Source: Granulosicoccus sp045106195
Lineage (GTDB): Bacteria; Pseudomonadota; Gammaproteobacteria; Granulosicoccales; Granulosicoccaceae
Direction of reading: 5' to 3'
DNA length: 64,000 bases
Assembly: GCA_045106195.1 (NCBI GenBank)
Contig: JBGCEH010000003.1
Location: 1-64,000, forward strand
Positions 17,738 to 26,845 of this stretch are shown piece by piece; position 1 is the first letter of the stretch; every line of letters starts with the position of its first letter. The notes beneath the pieces are model-generated. The model ran no database searches and was not told the DNA's origin. It saw only the letters and a list, made by a program, of their open reading frames with translations. A program made the position numbers and the translations under genes.

Positions 17738-18459
17738 AGCTCGGTCTGGTAATCGATCTTGATACTTGCGTAGGCTGTCACGCCTGTGCCGTTGCCTGTA
17801 AGCAATGGAATACGTCGGGTACGACTGGCCCATTGCCGGATTATGATCCCTACGGCGAGAAGCCGAGCGGCGTGTGGTTCAACCGTATTCGCCATTATGA
17901 AGTTGACGAATATCCGAACAACAAGACTGTCAACGCGCCGATGTCATGCATGCATTGTGACGATGCCGCTTGCGTAACGGTATGTCCTACCGGTGCGTCG
18001 TACAAGCGCGAAGAAGATGGCATTGTGCTCGTAGATCAAAGCAAGTGCATGGGTTGCAATCTGTGCGCGTGGGCCTGCCCATATGGTGCGCGCGAGCTTG
18101 ATGAACAGGAAGGCGTGATGAAGAAGTGTACGCTTTGTGTCGATCGTATTTATGATGAAAATCTTCCCAAAGAAGAACGCCAACCAGCCTGTGTCATGAC
18201 CTGTCCTACGCATGCACGATTTTTTGGCGACTTTGATGATCCTGATTCTGAAGTGAGTACATTAGTGCGCGAACGTGCCGGTTATTCGATGATGCCTGAA
18301 GTTGGTTATAACCCTGTAAACAAGTACCTGCCTCCCCGTCAGCGCCCACCGTCGCCTACGGTAGAGAAGTCGGAGGGCGGCTCCAGTGCTTCTCTCATTG
18401 GCAAATGGATGAAACGCCAGAAGGACGCTTTCAACGATTTTGGTAAAGGGGCGCGCTGA
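17734..18459 (+). CDS. soeB: Sulfite dehydrogenase iron-sulfur subunit, SoeB-like
   Basis: A 241-residue electron-transfer subunit with cysteine clusters for four [4Fe-4S] centres: CVGCHACAVACK (residues 12-23), CMHCDDAACVTVCPTGAS (about 72-89), CMGCNLCAWACPYGA (about 107-121) and CTLCVDRI with CVMTCPTHARFFGD further on. It would carry electrons from SoeA to the membrane subunit. The start overlaps the soeA stop and the stop overlaps the soeC start (TGATG), a tight three-gene operon. The N-terminus lacks a signal peptide, as expected for a cytoplasmic complex. The C-terminal 40 residues are proline-rich and basic. Confidence 0.9.
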   Translation: MKLGLVIDLDTCVGCHACAVACKQWNTSGTTGPLPDYDPYGEKPSGVWFNRIRHYEVDEYPNNKTVNAPMSCMHCDDAACVTVCPTGASYKREEDGIVLVDQSKCMGCNLCAWACPYGARELDEQEGVMKKCTLCVDRIYDENLPKEERQPACVMTCPTHARFFGDFDDPDSEVSTLVRERAGYSMMPEVGYNPVNKYLPPRQRPPSPTVEKSEGGSSASLIGKWMKRQKDAFNDFGKGAR

Positions 18460-19391
18460 TGCATCCCGCAATCTCGGTCATTTTCTTTACTGTTACCGCC
18501 GGTGCCGGATACGGTCTGTTGTTTGTTCTGGCGTTTGTGCATTTTGCTGACCTGTCTGACGCGATCAGTCCTGATCAGGTGACGTTCATGGGTATTGTGG
18601 GGCTGGTGCTGGTTACAGCAGGCCTTATTTCGTCCACTTTTCATCTATCCAATCCGAAGAATGCATGGCGCTCCTTCACACGCTTCAAGACTTCATGGTT
18701 ATCACGTGAGGCGGTGTTCGCAGTGCTCTTTTACCCCGTGAGTATTATCTGGCTTACCCTGCAATTTTTCACGGGTAACTCATTGATGACGACATTCTTT
18801 GCGTTAATCATGGCTGCAATGGCACTGATTATCATGCTGTGCACCGCAATGATCTATGCTTCCCTGAAAACGATTCGCCAGTGGCATACGCCGTTGACAC
18901 CGGTTAATTATGTGTTGTTGGGATTATTGCTGGGTGCGCTGATTCTTGCGATGATGTTTGCCCAGCAGGGATTGAATGCCGAACGACTCCTGGGGCTGTC
19001 TCTCATTGTACTGGTACTGGCTGCACTGGTTAAAGTGGTGTATTTTTTCTGGATAGGAACACCGGCAGGACCGACGATCAATACAGCGTTGGGCTTTACT
19101 CGTGCAACAGTCAAGTTGCTGGATGTCGGTCATGCAAGCGATACCTTTCACACCAAGGAATTTGGTTATCAGGTCGATCGGGTGAGGCTGATATGGTTGC
19201 GGTTCATCAGCATAGGCCTGGCCTTTGTGCTGCCGTTGATGCTGGTGACAGGCGTGTGGGGTAGCATCGGCTTTGGAACGCTTGCAGTGGCTGCTGTCAG
19301 TGCCTATGCGGGTGTCTTTGTTGAACGCTGGTTGTTTTTTGCAGAAGCTCGCCATGTGGTAAACCTCTACCATGGTGCGCAGAGAACCTGA
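18459..19391 (+). CDS. soeC: Sulfite dehydrogenase membrane subunit, SoeC-like (DmsC/NrfD type)
   Basis: A 310-residue integral membrane protein with about eight hydrophobic helices, beginning with FFTVTAGAGYGLLFVLAFVHF and including GLVLVTAGLISSTFHLSNP. The latter is a conserved DmsC-family turn with the S-x-x-H-L-x-x-P pattern. It anchors SoeAB to the cytoplasmic membrane and would hand electrons to quinone. The start overlaps the soeB stop. The last helix region RWLFFAEARHVVNLYHG is typical of the family C-terminus. Confidence 0.88.
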   Translation: MHPAISVIFFTVTAGAGYGLLFVLAFVHFADLSDAISPDQVTFMGIVGLVLVTAGLISSTFHLSNPKNAWRSFTRFKTSWLSREAVFAVLFYPVSIIWLTLQFFTGNSLMTTFFALIMAAMALIIMLCTAMIYASLKTIRQWHTPLTPVNYVLLGLLLGALILAMMFAQQGLNAERLLGLSLIVLVLAALVKVVYFFWIGTPAGPTINTALGFTRATVKLLDVGHASDTFHTKEFGYQVDRVRLIWLRFISIGLAFVLPLMLVTGVWGSIGFGTLAVAAVSAYAGVFVERWLFFAEARHVVNLYHGAQRT

Positions 19392-19427
19392 AGCTGGTTT
19401 AAGGCTACCCGTATTGCGTTGTCATCG

Positions 19428-20333
19428 ATGGCGCAGAACCCGGTGACGGATATACGTCTGACAAGGAACGGGGCTTTCTGGGTTGGTGAATTTCGGGCCA
19501 TGGCCAGTCCGTGTGAAGTCCATGTAGAGCATGACTCTCAAGAGTTTGCGGCAGGGCTGGTCAAACTAGCCATGAATGAAGCATTACGAATCGAAAGAGC
19601 CTTCAGTCGTTATCGTGACGATAACGCTGTCTGGTCAATTAACAACAGCGGTGGCAAGCCTGTTGAGGTTGATGTCGAGACGGCACGTATGCTCAATTTT
19701 GCACATACGTGTCACGGCATGTCAGATGGATTATTCGATATCACTTCGGGTGTCTTGCGCTCTGTCTGGGATTTCAATGGGTCTGATGATATCCCTTCAG
19801 CGAGTGACATCGAGACAGTATTGCCTTGTGTTGGCTGGTGTAAGGTAGAATGGAATTCGCCGGTCTTTACGCTGCCAAAAGGTATGCAGATAGATCTCGG
19901 TGGCATCGGGAAAGAATACGCCGTTGATCGTAGTGTTGCTTTGCTGAATGCTGCTGCATCCGAGGTGCCATGTCTTGTTAATTTTGGTGGTGATTTGCAT
20001 GCCAACAGGCCACCTTTGAGCAAATCCGGATGGAATGTAGGCGTGGAAGCTGCCAGGGCCGACGGGCAGGCTGTACTATCAATACAGCTTCTAAAGGGTG
20101 CGTTGACAACAAGCGGCGATGCGCAGCGGTTTCTGCTCAAAGACGGAATCCGCTATGGTCATGTCTTGAACCCTCACACTGGCTGGCCTGCACAAAATGC
20201 TCCTGCTTCGGTAACGGTTGCTGGTAATTCGTGTCTTGAGGCAGGTATTCTGTCAACGCTTGCTATTCTTAAAGGGGCTGATGCGGAAAGCTTTCTGGAA
20301 GAACAGGATGTTAAATACTGGTGTCAGCGATAA
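19428..20333 (+). CDS. apbE: ApbE-like FAD:protein FMN transferase
   Basis: A 301-residue flavin transferase that would attach FMN covalently to a threonine or serine of a target protein. Visible family blocks are FRAMASPCEVH (N-terminus), RIERAFSRYRDDNAVWSIN, GLFDITSGVLRSVWDF, the magnesium/FAD segment IDLGGIGKEYAVDR, LVNFGGDLHA and the C-terminal TSGDAQRF with HVLNPHTGWPA. No signal peptide or lipobox is seen, unlike many ApbE proteins, so it probably works in the cytoplasm. It lies 36 bases after soeC and is likely in the same operon. No obvious covalently flavinylated partner lies in the window, so the target is unknown. I prefer ATG 19428 to the in-frame TTG nine bases earlier. Confidence 0.85.
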   Translation: MAQNPVTDIRLTRNGAFWVGEFRAMASPCEVHVEHDSQEFAAGLVKLAMNEALRIERAFSRYRDDNAVWSINNSGGKPVEVDVETARMLNFAHTCHGMSDGLFDITSGVLRSVWDFNGSDDIPSASDIETVLPCVGWCKVEWNSPVFTLPKGMQIDLGGIGKEYAVDRSVALLNAAASEVPCLVNFGGDLHANRPPLSKSGWNVGVEAARADGQAVLSIQLLKGALTTSGDAQRFLLKDGIRYGHVLNPHTGWPAQNAPASVTVAGNSCLEAGILSTLAILKGADAESFLEEQDVKYWCQR

Positions 20334-20422
20334 AAATAGAGAAGTCGTGTTTGTCATCTTCTTCGGGTGACTAATGGCTGGCAGAATACCGTACCTTTTG
20401 TTTTGGCACTCATGGAGCACCG

Positions 20423-23400
20423 GTGGAGACACCTGATCTTGAAGACTATTTTTCGGCTGTAACGCTTTCGCGTGCACGAGGTTTGGTCGACAGTAATAAG
20501 GTTGTCGTCGAGATTGAACCCTCGGCCAGTGGTGGATTGCTGGAAGGTTATGTGCAAGGTACTGCAAGTTCACCGTATTCAGTGCAGGTGTCGGTCGACG
20601 AATACGATCTGGAGTGTTTCTGCTCCTGCCCGGTGAGTTTCAATTGCAAGCATGGTGCTGCGCTGTTGATGAAATGGATGGCCGTGGAAGATGTCGTTGC
20701 TGACAATGCAGGTAACCGCTCAGGGCAGCGACGTCGTCAACAGCTGGCTATGGCATTAGGTAACGACCAACAAGCGCTTAATTGGGTTGATGGTTTAGTC
20801 AAAGTACTTCAGCCTGACGCGCCAGCTTCGAAATCACGCAAGTACGCCTCGCTGGATGGTTCCTGTTTCATTTATGAATTGCAAGGCGTACGCAATTCAT
20901 CTGGCCCGACTCTAGGCGTTCGTGTTCTGAAAGTGGGGCGGCTTAGAAATGGCTCGCTTGGAAAAGGGCGTTTGTACCCACTTGATGAAACGTATGGGTA
21001 CTATGATATCGATGTTGAAAAATCGGATGAATTCATATTCGATTTGCTGAGAACATCAATGGAGCGGAACGGGTCCATCACGCATGGCGGCGGGAAGGGG
21101 GCGATATCGCTGCAGGGTACGCTGGGCGCTTATTTGATTGAGCAGTTGCTGGGCAGCGGCAAGCTGTATTGGAAAGACAGGCGGGAACAGGCTTGCAGTC
21201 GAGGGATAGACAAGACTGCACAAGTGCGCTGGAATTCAATGAAAACTCGCGGTAAGAAGCTGAAAATCAGCACTGACTTACATGACAATGGCAGGCTGTA
21301 CTTGTCTGATACAAGCCCCGTCTGGTATGTGGACCCCACGGATTATAAAATGGGGGTCGTTGAGAGTCCGTATTCAGCAGCACTGCTAAATGCTGTCTCG
21401 TTTGCTCCCGAGCTGCCTGCTTCAGCTGCACAGGCACTGTCCAATCTGTTAGCTTCGCCGACGCAAGGTGTATCGCTGCCTTTGCCCGTAAAACCATCAG
21501 TTGTTTTTATCAATGAACCGTTAATCTGTCGAATAAGGGTTTACTCGGCCGACGGCTCTGCACAGATTGGTCAATGGGTTGTTCAGGTTCTCATGTGTTA
21601 CGGAGAGCACAAGTTTCATGTGGAATTGCAACCGCAGTCGCGTGTGGTGGCGACAGCGTTGGACGATGGTACCGAAGTTGAGATTACGCGCGATCACGAC
21701 AAGGAATACCGTCAATACCAGTTTTTTCGGCGCCGGGTGTCGGGTTTTGAGCCGGCTTATGCGCGTGATCCCAAACGCTTTTCCATTGCAGATCATCAAC
21801 CATTGACACGGTCGGATAATGAGCGTTTCCGCGCATTTGAACGATTGTTTGATGCATTTGATACGTTGAAATCAGAAGGGTTCGACGTTGTCGTGGAAGA
21901 CCCTGTAAGTCTGGAGGCAACGGAGGTGTCCGATTTCGATTTCAGCCTCCAAGCGGTGGATAATGGGTGGTTTGATCTAAGCCTGCAACTCAAGCACGAA
22001 GGCACCCGGTACAACCTCTTGCCGCTGATTCTTAGTTGGCTACAACGTGAAGATAGAGATACGCCATTGAATGTGGTAGCGGCAGATGGTCGTCGCCTGG
22101 CAGTACCAGCGACCATGGTACGTCCGATTGCAGAAACCCTGCTGGAACTGTACGACGATTCCAAAGGTCAGGTGGCTGTGACCCGTGCACGCGCGGCGAG
22201 TCTGTCAAACCTGAGCAGCGAATTAAGTGAGGCTGGGGCTCATAGTGAGTGGAGTGGGGATAAATCATTGCTTGCTCTGGCAGAAAAGGTTGAACGTCTC
22301 AGTATTGATCAACAGGCGTTGATAAAATCTGCCAAGGCACCCAGAGCGTTAAAAGCCGAGCTCCGTGCCTATCAGCTAACGGGTATGGCGTGGTTGAATT
22401 TTCTGCATGATGCGGGTTTTTGTGGTGTGCTCGCAGATGATATGGGGCTAGGCAAAACTATACAGACGCTGGCCCATTTGTTGTCGCTAAAACAGAAACG
22501 CAAACTGAAAGGTCCTTGCCTGGTGATAGCACCTACCAGCGTTCTGCATAATTGGGCGCGCGAAGCACAGCGCTTTGCCCCCAGTTTCAAGACACGTGTC
22601 TGGCATGGAGCGGAACGACATGAATCACCATTGGCTGACGGCGATTCGATGTTGGTTATAACCAGTTATGCCTTGGCACTACGTGATCACGCAGAGCTAT
22701 CAAGTCATGGGTTTGTACATCTTGTTCTGGACGAGGCACAGACTATTAAGAATCCGTCAGCCAAGGTCACACAGGCGATAAAACGCATGCCCATAGAACA
22801 CCGAATCTGTCTGACGGGTACACCGCTGGAAAACCACTTGGGCGAACTATGGTCACTGTTTGATTTTCTGATGCCAGGATTGCTGGGTCCGCAGAAGCGT
22901 TTTTCACAGCACTTTCGTACGCCCATTGAAAAGCATGGTGATTCTGATCGGCAAAAGCGATTGAACAATGCAATAGCGCCGTTTTTGTTGCGGCGCCGAA
23001 AACACAATGTGGCAGCCGAGCTTCCTGCCAAAACCGAGATTCTACAAAAGATCAAGCTTGATGCCGATCAGGCACGACTGTACGAAACTATCCGCGTGGG
23101 TATGGAGAAACGGGTGCGTGCACTGTTGCAAGAGAAGGGCGTTGCCAAGAGTCATATCCAGATGCTTGATGCTCTGCTGAAGTTACGGCAAAGTTGCTGT
23201 CATCCTGAATTAGTCAAGCTCGATAGCGCACGTCTTGTGAAAAACTCCGCAAAGACGGAACATGTGCTGGGGATGATTGATGAACTGGTGGCTGAAGGGC
23301 GGAAGATTCTGCTGTTTTCGCAATTTACTCAAATGCTGGATATTCTTGAGCGTGAGATAAAGAAGCGCAACATTGCCTACGTGAAGCTCACTGGTAAGAC

Positions 23401-23758
23401 GCGTAAGCGGCAGGAAGCCATTGATGCATTCCAGAACGGTGATGTACCCTTATTTTTGATCAGTCTCAAGGCCGGAGGCACAGGTCTGAATCTTACTGCC
23501 GCCGATACCGTAATTCACTACGACCCATGGTGGAATCCGGCAGTTGAAAACCAGGCGACAGATCGGGCTCATCGTATTGGTCAGGACAAGCCTGTGTTTG
23601 TGTACAAGCTCATTGCTGACAACACAGTCGAGGACAAGATCGTTGCTATGCAGGCACGTAAGAAAGCCTTGGCCGATGCTACGGTTGAGCGGGGTGATAG
23701 CGGTGCCGTAAAGTCATTGTCTTCGGAAGATATTCTGTCTCTCTTTGCTGAAGACTAG
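20423..23758 (+). CDS. SWIM zinc finger - SNF2 helicase
   Basis: An 1111-residue ATP-dependent DNA/protein-complex remodeller of the RapA/HepA-like SNF2 group. The N-terminal SWIM finger is C67-x-C69-x5-C75-x-H77 (CFCSCPVSFNCKHG). A long middle region of unknown fold (about 100-620) follows. The helicase core then has ADDMGLGKTIQ (Walker Lys678), VLDEAQTIKNP (DEAQ box), LTGTPLENHLGELWSLFDFL, and the C-terminal RecA domain with LFSQFTQMLDILE, LISLKAGGTGLNLTAADTVI and ATDRAHRIGQ. All motifs look intact. The start is GTG 20423 with GGAG five bases upstream; the ATG at 20412 is out of frame. Cellular role is unclear; family members help RNA polymerase recycling or stress survival. Confidence 0.9.
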   Translation: METPDLEDYFSAVTLSRARGLVDSNKVVVEIEPSASGGLLEGYVQGTASSPYSVQVSVDEYDLECFCSCPVSFNCKHGAALLMKWMAVEDVVADNAGNRSGQRRRQQLAMALGNDQQALNWVDGLVKVLQPDAPASKSRKYASLDGSCFIYELQGVRNSSGPTLGVRVLKVGRLRNGSLGKGRLYPLDETYGYYDIDVEKSDEFIFDLLRTSMERNGSITHGGGKGAISLQGTLGAYLIEQLLGSGKLYWKDRREQACSRGIDKTAQVRWNSMKTRGKKLKISTDLHDNGRLYLSDTSPVWYVDPTDYKMGVVESPYSAALLNAVSFAPELPASAAQALSNLLASPTQGVSLPLPVKPSVVFINEPLICRIRVYSADGSAQIGQWVVQVLMCYGEHKFHVELQPQSRVVATALDDGTEVEITRDHDKEYRQYQFFRRRVSGFEPAYARDPKRFSIADHQPLTRSDNERFRAFERLFDAFDTLKSEGFDVVVEDPVSLEATEVSDFDFSLQAVDNGWFDLSLQLKHEGTRYNLLPLILSWLQREDRDTPLNVVAADGRRLAVPATMVRPIAETLLELYDDSKGQVAVTRARAASLSNLSSELSEAGAHSEWSGDKSLLALAEKVERLSIDQQALIKSAKAPRALKAELRAYQLTGMAWLNFLHDAGFCGVLADDMGLGKTIQTLAHLLSLKQKRKLKGPCLVIAPTSVLHNWAREAQRFAPSFKTRVWHGAERHESPLADGDSMLVITSYALALRDHAELSSHGFVHLVLDEAQTIKNPSAKVTQAIKRMPIEHRICLTGTPLENHLGELWSLFDFLMPGLLGPQKRFSQHFRTPIEKHGDSDRQKRLNNAIAPFLLRRRKHNVAAELPAKTEILQKIKLDADQARLYETIRVGMEKRVRALLQEKGVAKSHIQMLDALLKLRQSCCHPELVKLDSARLVKNSAKTEHVLGMIDELVAEGRKILLFSQFTQMLDILEREIKKRNIAYVKLTGKTRKRQEAIDAFQNGDVPLFLISLKAGGTGLNLTAADTVIHYDPWWNPAVENQATDRAHRIGQDKPVFVYKLIADNTVEDKIVAMQARKKALADATVERGDSGAVKSLSSEDILSLFAED

Positions 23759-23771
23759 GACTTGTACGGGG

Positions 23772-23793
23772 ATCTGGCACATACCTGCCAGAT
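23772..23793 (+). terminator. Hairpin after SNF2 gene
   Basis: ATCTGGC and GCCAGAT form a perfect seven-base-pair stem with an eight-base loop, 14 bases after the SNF2 stop codon. No T-run follows, so it may be an mRNA-end structure rather than an intrinsic terminator. Confidence 0.35.
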
Positions 23794-23967
23794 ATGTGTG
23801 CTTATCATGACCATCTCTTTTGGGCCATTTTGGTGAGCAATACTTGCGGTGGTTGTATCGATAATGTGATCTGAATTTGGGAAACGAGTATTGTTTTTCA
23901 CAGAGCTCTTAAGCGTTCTACAGACGAGGTTTCCCTAGACCGATAAAACGATCGTGGGGTAGAGCTG

Positions 23968-24124
23968 GTGGGTCGTGCGGTAAGTTCGGTAAAACATTTA
24001 GTCTCCAGCGCCGCCAGCCCTGCTTTCGATTCGCTCCCGTATACCCAATACGCGTCGCTTTTCTGCCTTGTGCTGACGACGCTGGAAACAAAATGTTTGT
24101 TACCGAACTTGCCGCACGACCCAC
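23968..24124. repeat. Long inverted repeat with structured loop
   Basis: Arms of about 44 bases (23968-24010 and 24080-24124) match almost perfectly: GTGGGTCGTGCGGTAAGTTC on the left equals the reverse complement of the right arm apart from a few changes and a two-base gap. A loop of about 69 bases sits between them and contains its own small CGTAT/ATACG hairpin (24039-24053). The element fills most of the gap between the SNF2 gene and the next gene. No open frame in it resembles a protein. It could be a MITE-like element or a folded RNA. Confidence 0.6.
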
Positions 24125-24152
24125 TCGCATAGCCCTTGACTAACATATCCCT

Positions 24153-25079
24153 TTGGCCATTCACAGTCTCTATACTTTGAAAATCCCGATAATTCGATTT
24201 GAAAAACTCCCGTCGTTTTTGAACTTGACGCTGTTGTTGGCGGTATGCCTGGCAGGATCACCGTCCTTGTTTGCTAAATCTACAGGCATCGGTGCTGAAG
24301 ACAATGTGGCATCTATAGATCAGCTTGTACTCGTATCAAAGCTTCAGCCAACATTTGAAAATTTCTCCATTGCCACGCGACAGAGTATTGCTACTGAAGC
24401 ACAGAATTTGAGTGCAAAGAATATAAGCGAATCTGGGCGCAACCATTTACTGTCACTTAACGCAATGGCTGATACCCTTTTAGCGCCAGAGGCCTTTCGT
24501 GCTCAGGTTGTATCCAGATTGCATAGCTCATTGACACAGAGTGATGTGAAAGTGCTGGTTAGTTGGTATCAATCAGAACTGGGCTCGAAAGTAAAAGCGC
24601 TTGAATCTGATTTTCGTTACGCGGATCACGAAGATGTTGACCATTTTTTTCAATCACTTCAAACCAATCCCGTGTCGCAGGGGCGGTTGAACCAGTATCG
24701 CCGGCTGAACACCTTGTCAGGTTCTGACAGGTTGCTGGCAATGGCCCTGGGCAGCGGACGGCAATATTTCGTGATGGGTATGTCGTCAACCGTACAGGAC
24801 GAGAGTCGTTATTTGCTGGATCGTCATACTCAAGAAGTGAACGACGAAATAGTCAGGCAGAGTAATCAATTACAGAACTACTTGTTCAGTGTTGTCCAGT
24901 ACGTCTTTCGTTCATTGTCGATATCTGAATTGAACGCCTATGTCGCACACCTGAATACAACATCGTCGAGAAAGTTTGTCCTGTCCATCAATGATGGTCT
25001 CAATCACGCCATCAAGCAAGGCGGGTATACTCTCGGGGGATCTGTCGGTGGACAATTATATGCTGTGGTGAAGGACTAA
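24153..25079 (+). CDS. Exported protein of unknown function (DUF2059-like features)
   Basis: A 308-residue protein with an N-terminal export signal (LNLTLLLAVCLAGSPSLFA, cleavage expected near AKS). The body is helical, with the segment QSDVKVLVSWYQSELGSKV, a pattern reminiscent of DUF2059 proteins, in which a similar helix-turn segment recurs. A comparable second segment, SISELNAYVAHLNTTSSRKF, lies near the C-terminus. No catalytic motif is visible. The first in-frame start is TTG 24153; TTG 24177 or a later TTG just before the signal would also work, and no ATG is available before the signal. It is not recognised beyond this, and may be periplasmic. The neighbouring genes do not suggest a role. 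Confidence 0.65.
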   Translation: MAIHSLYTLKIPIIRFEKLPSFLNLTLLLAVCLAGSPSLFAKSTGIGAEDNVASIDQLVLVSKLQPTFENFSIATRQSIATEAQNLSAKNISESGRNHLLSLNAMADTLLAPEAFRAQVVSRLHSSLTQSDVKVLVSWYQSELGSKVKALESDFRYADHEDVDHFFQSLQTNPVSQGRLNQYRRLNTLSGSDRLLAMALGSGRQYFVMGMSSTVQDESRYLLDRHTQEVNDEIVRQSNQLQNYLFSVVQYVFRSLSISELNAYVAHLNTTSSRKFVLSINDGLNHAIKQGGYTLGGSVGGQLYAVVKD

Positions 25080-25215
25080 GGTTCTGTGTCTCGTATCTCG
25101 GTTCTCGTTGTTCGCTGACTTCCTTTAGAAGTAGCGCTGGATAAGCTGCCAGTGGAACCTTCATGTTTGGAAATCTTTCGGGTTTTTCCAGATTTAGCCG
25201 TGGCATAATGCTGTG

Positions 25216-26337
25216 ATGAATAGTCAGGCAATTGCTCGGGGTAAGGGACCTAACAAGAGAGTTCAATCGCGTTTCCAGCGTCTTTGGGCAGAAGCAGAGG
25301 CTGCAGCCGGCGACAATGAAAAACTCGACATTGAGCTTGACACGCTAGTACAGCGCGTTGGCATCGATGTGGGTAAGGCTGAAAGCGCCTTGGCGGACAC
25401 CCTGCGGAAAACAGTGCATCGACAGCTGGATTTCGCCGAGAAGAAATCCCTGTTGAAATGGCAACGCGCCGAGTTAAGCGAATGGATTGATGAATATCTG
25501 AATCAGCTTATGGAGCTGGGACAGCTGGACGAGGCATTGCAAAATAGACTGGCTGTGTTGCGCGCCAGAGAGCTGGATCTGGAATTAGACCACGATAGTA
25601 CGCTGTCTCCTGTCGAGCAATTGAGAGTCTACATGGATCAGTTGGTCGCCGAGGAGCTGGAGCAGTTTAATGGCGTGCGCTTGGATGAAGATTGGTTCGA
25701 TGATGATGACGAGATACCACCCTCCGGTGCTAACTATGAGGATGATGAAGAAGATCTAGACGAGTTGCTAAAGCGACTTCATGAGGAATTTGCCAAAGAC
25801 AATGGTGTCTCTCCAGAACCCGATGTGGATACCGGTAAACCCGGACGAATTTTGGACGATGCCGTTTTCAAACGGCTGTTTCGCCAGACGGCTGCAGCTC
25901 TGCACCCAGATAAGGAAACAAATCCCGATCGCCAGCGCGAAAAGCACGTGCTCATGTCAGATTTATTGCGGGCAAGAAAGGAGCGTGATTTGATTGCGGT
26001 TCTACACCTGCACGAGAAATATGCCAGCGCTAACTCTGATCTGAGCACAAAGGATGAGCAGCAACTGGAAGAGGTGTTGATTGCCTACCTTAGCCAGCAG
26101 CGCGAACGCATGGAAGATATCGTGCATCGTTCGCCAATGCATCAGTGGGTGTTCCATGAGATTTATCATAAAAATCCCTCGACTGTTAAGCGGCGTATGA
26201 ATGCGTATATCAAGAAAATCGATATGCGTCGTCAAGGACTGGAGGTGTTTGTTACGCGGATAAGAACCTTGAAAATGCTGAAGGAGCTACTGGTTGAGCG
26301 TTATGAGCGGCATCGTTTTGGGGTTGACTGGCTTTAG
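25216..26337 (+). CDS. J-domain (DnaJ-like) co-chaperone protein
   Basis: A 373-residue soluble protein. Residues 210-265 hold a degenerate J domain with the diagnostic HPD tripeptide at 230-232 (LHPDKETNPDRQREKH), preceded by VFKRLFRQTAAA and followed by LLRARKERD. This would stimulate the ATPase of a DnaK-type chaperone. The N-terminal half is coiled-coil-like and rich in charged residues, with an acidic run (WFDDDDEI, then YEDDEEDLDELL) near 157-185. No Gly/Phe region or zinc finger is present, so it is a specialised J protein rather than DnaJ. ATG 25216 is chosen over a GTG three bases before. No partner chaperone gene is close. Confidence 0.75.
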   Translation: MNSQAIARGKGPNKRVQSRFQRLWAEAEAAAGDNEKLDIELDTLVQRVGIDVGKAESALADTLRKTVHRQLDFAEKKSLLKWQRAELSEWIDEYLNQLMELGQLDEALQNRLAVLRARELDLELDHDSTLSPVEQLRVYMDQLVAEELEQFNGVRLDEDWFDDDDEIPPSGANYEDDEEDLDELLKRLHEEFAKDNGVSPEPDVDTGKPGRILDDAVFKRLFRQTAAALHPDKETNPDRQREKHVLMSDLLRARKERDLIAVLHLHEKYASANSDLSTKDEQQLEEVLIAYLSQQRERMEDIVHRSPMHQWVFHEIYHKNPSTVKRRMNAYIKKIDMRRQGLEVFVTRIRTLKMLKELLVERYERHRFGVDWL

Positions 26338-26604
26338 CTGTAAAAGTGTCATTACCAAGGAAAAGTATTGGTTTGATTACCGAGCCACTTTGTCTTAAGC
26401 ACTTCTACACGTAAGCATCGATATCAACAATCCGTTCAGCGTGCAATTTGCGGTTTCAGGCAGCTAGGCAAAATTCTACATTCCGGACATTAGAAAGGGT
26501 CGGTACACATCTATTTGGGAATGTGCCCGCTGTGCCCGAAGGGGACATAAATAGCGCCCGATTTCATAACGGTCTCACCATCCATTTTCTAGTATTCGCG
26601 GCTA

Positions 26605-26844
26605 TCACCCCAGCCGTAAACTATCAAATGCATTGATCAATGCATGAGATTTTTTTGCGCCCTGAAGCTCGCTGGACAATTCATTACCACCCCATGTTTC
26701 AGTCATAAAATGATCGTGTGACTTTCCTGATCGTTCGGCTTCTGCAGCTATAGCCTCTAAACGAGAAGCTAAACAGCGAAGTTTATCCGGAGAGCCGTGG
26801 ATGAATATTTGTTCGGCTTCTTTGTCCTTCTATACCGAAAGCAT
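26605..26844 (-). pseudogene. Imm32-like small protein gene with amber codon at position 5
   Basis: From ATG 26844 the frame reads MLSV, then TAG (26830-26832), then continues open for 74 codons to TGA at 26605-26607. The continuation (KDKEAEQIFIHGSPDKL, then SGKSHDHFMTETWGGNELS and ALINAF near the end) resembles proteins annotated as immunity protein 32 (Imm32), whose N-terminus normally runs through this position without a stop. Apart from the stop the frame looks undamaged. An 18-base perfect palindrome lies inside it (26628-26645). It directly follows another small minus-strand frame ending at 26846. Family assignment is from memory of the motif. Confidence 0.5.
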
Positions 26845-26845
26845 T

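Noticed and set aside
23968..24124. Integron attC site
   Set aside because: The arms lack the RYYYAAC/GTTRRRY core sites and no integrase or cassette array is present.
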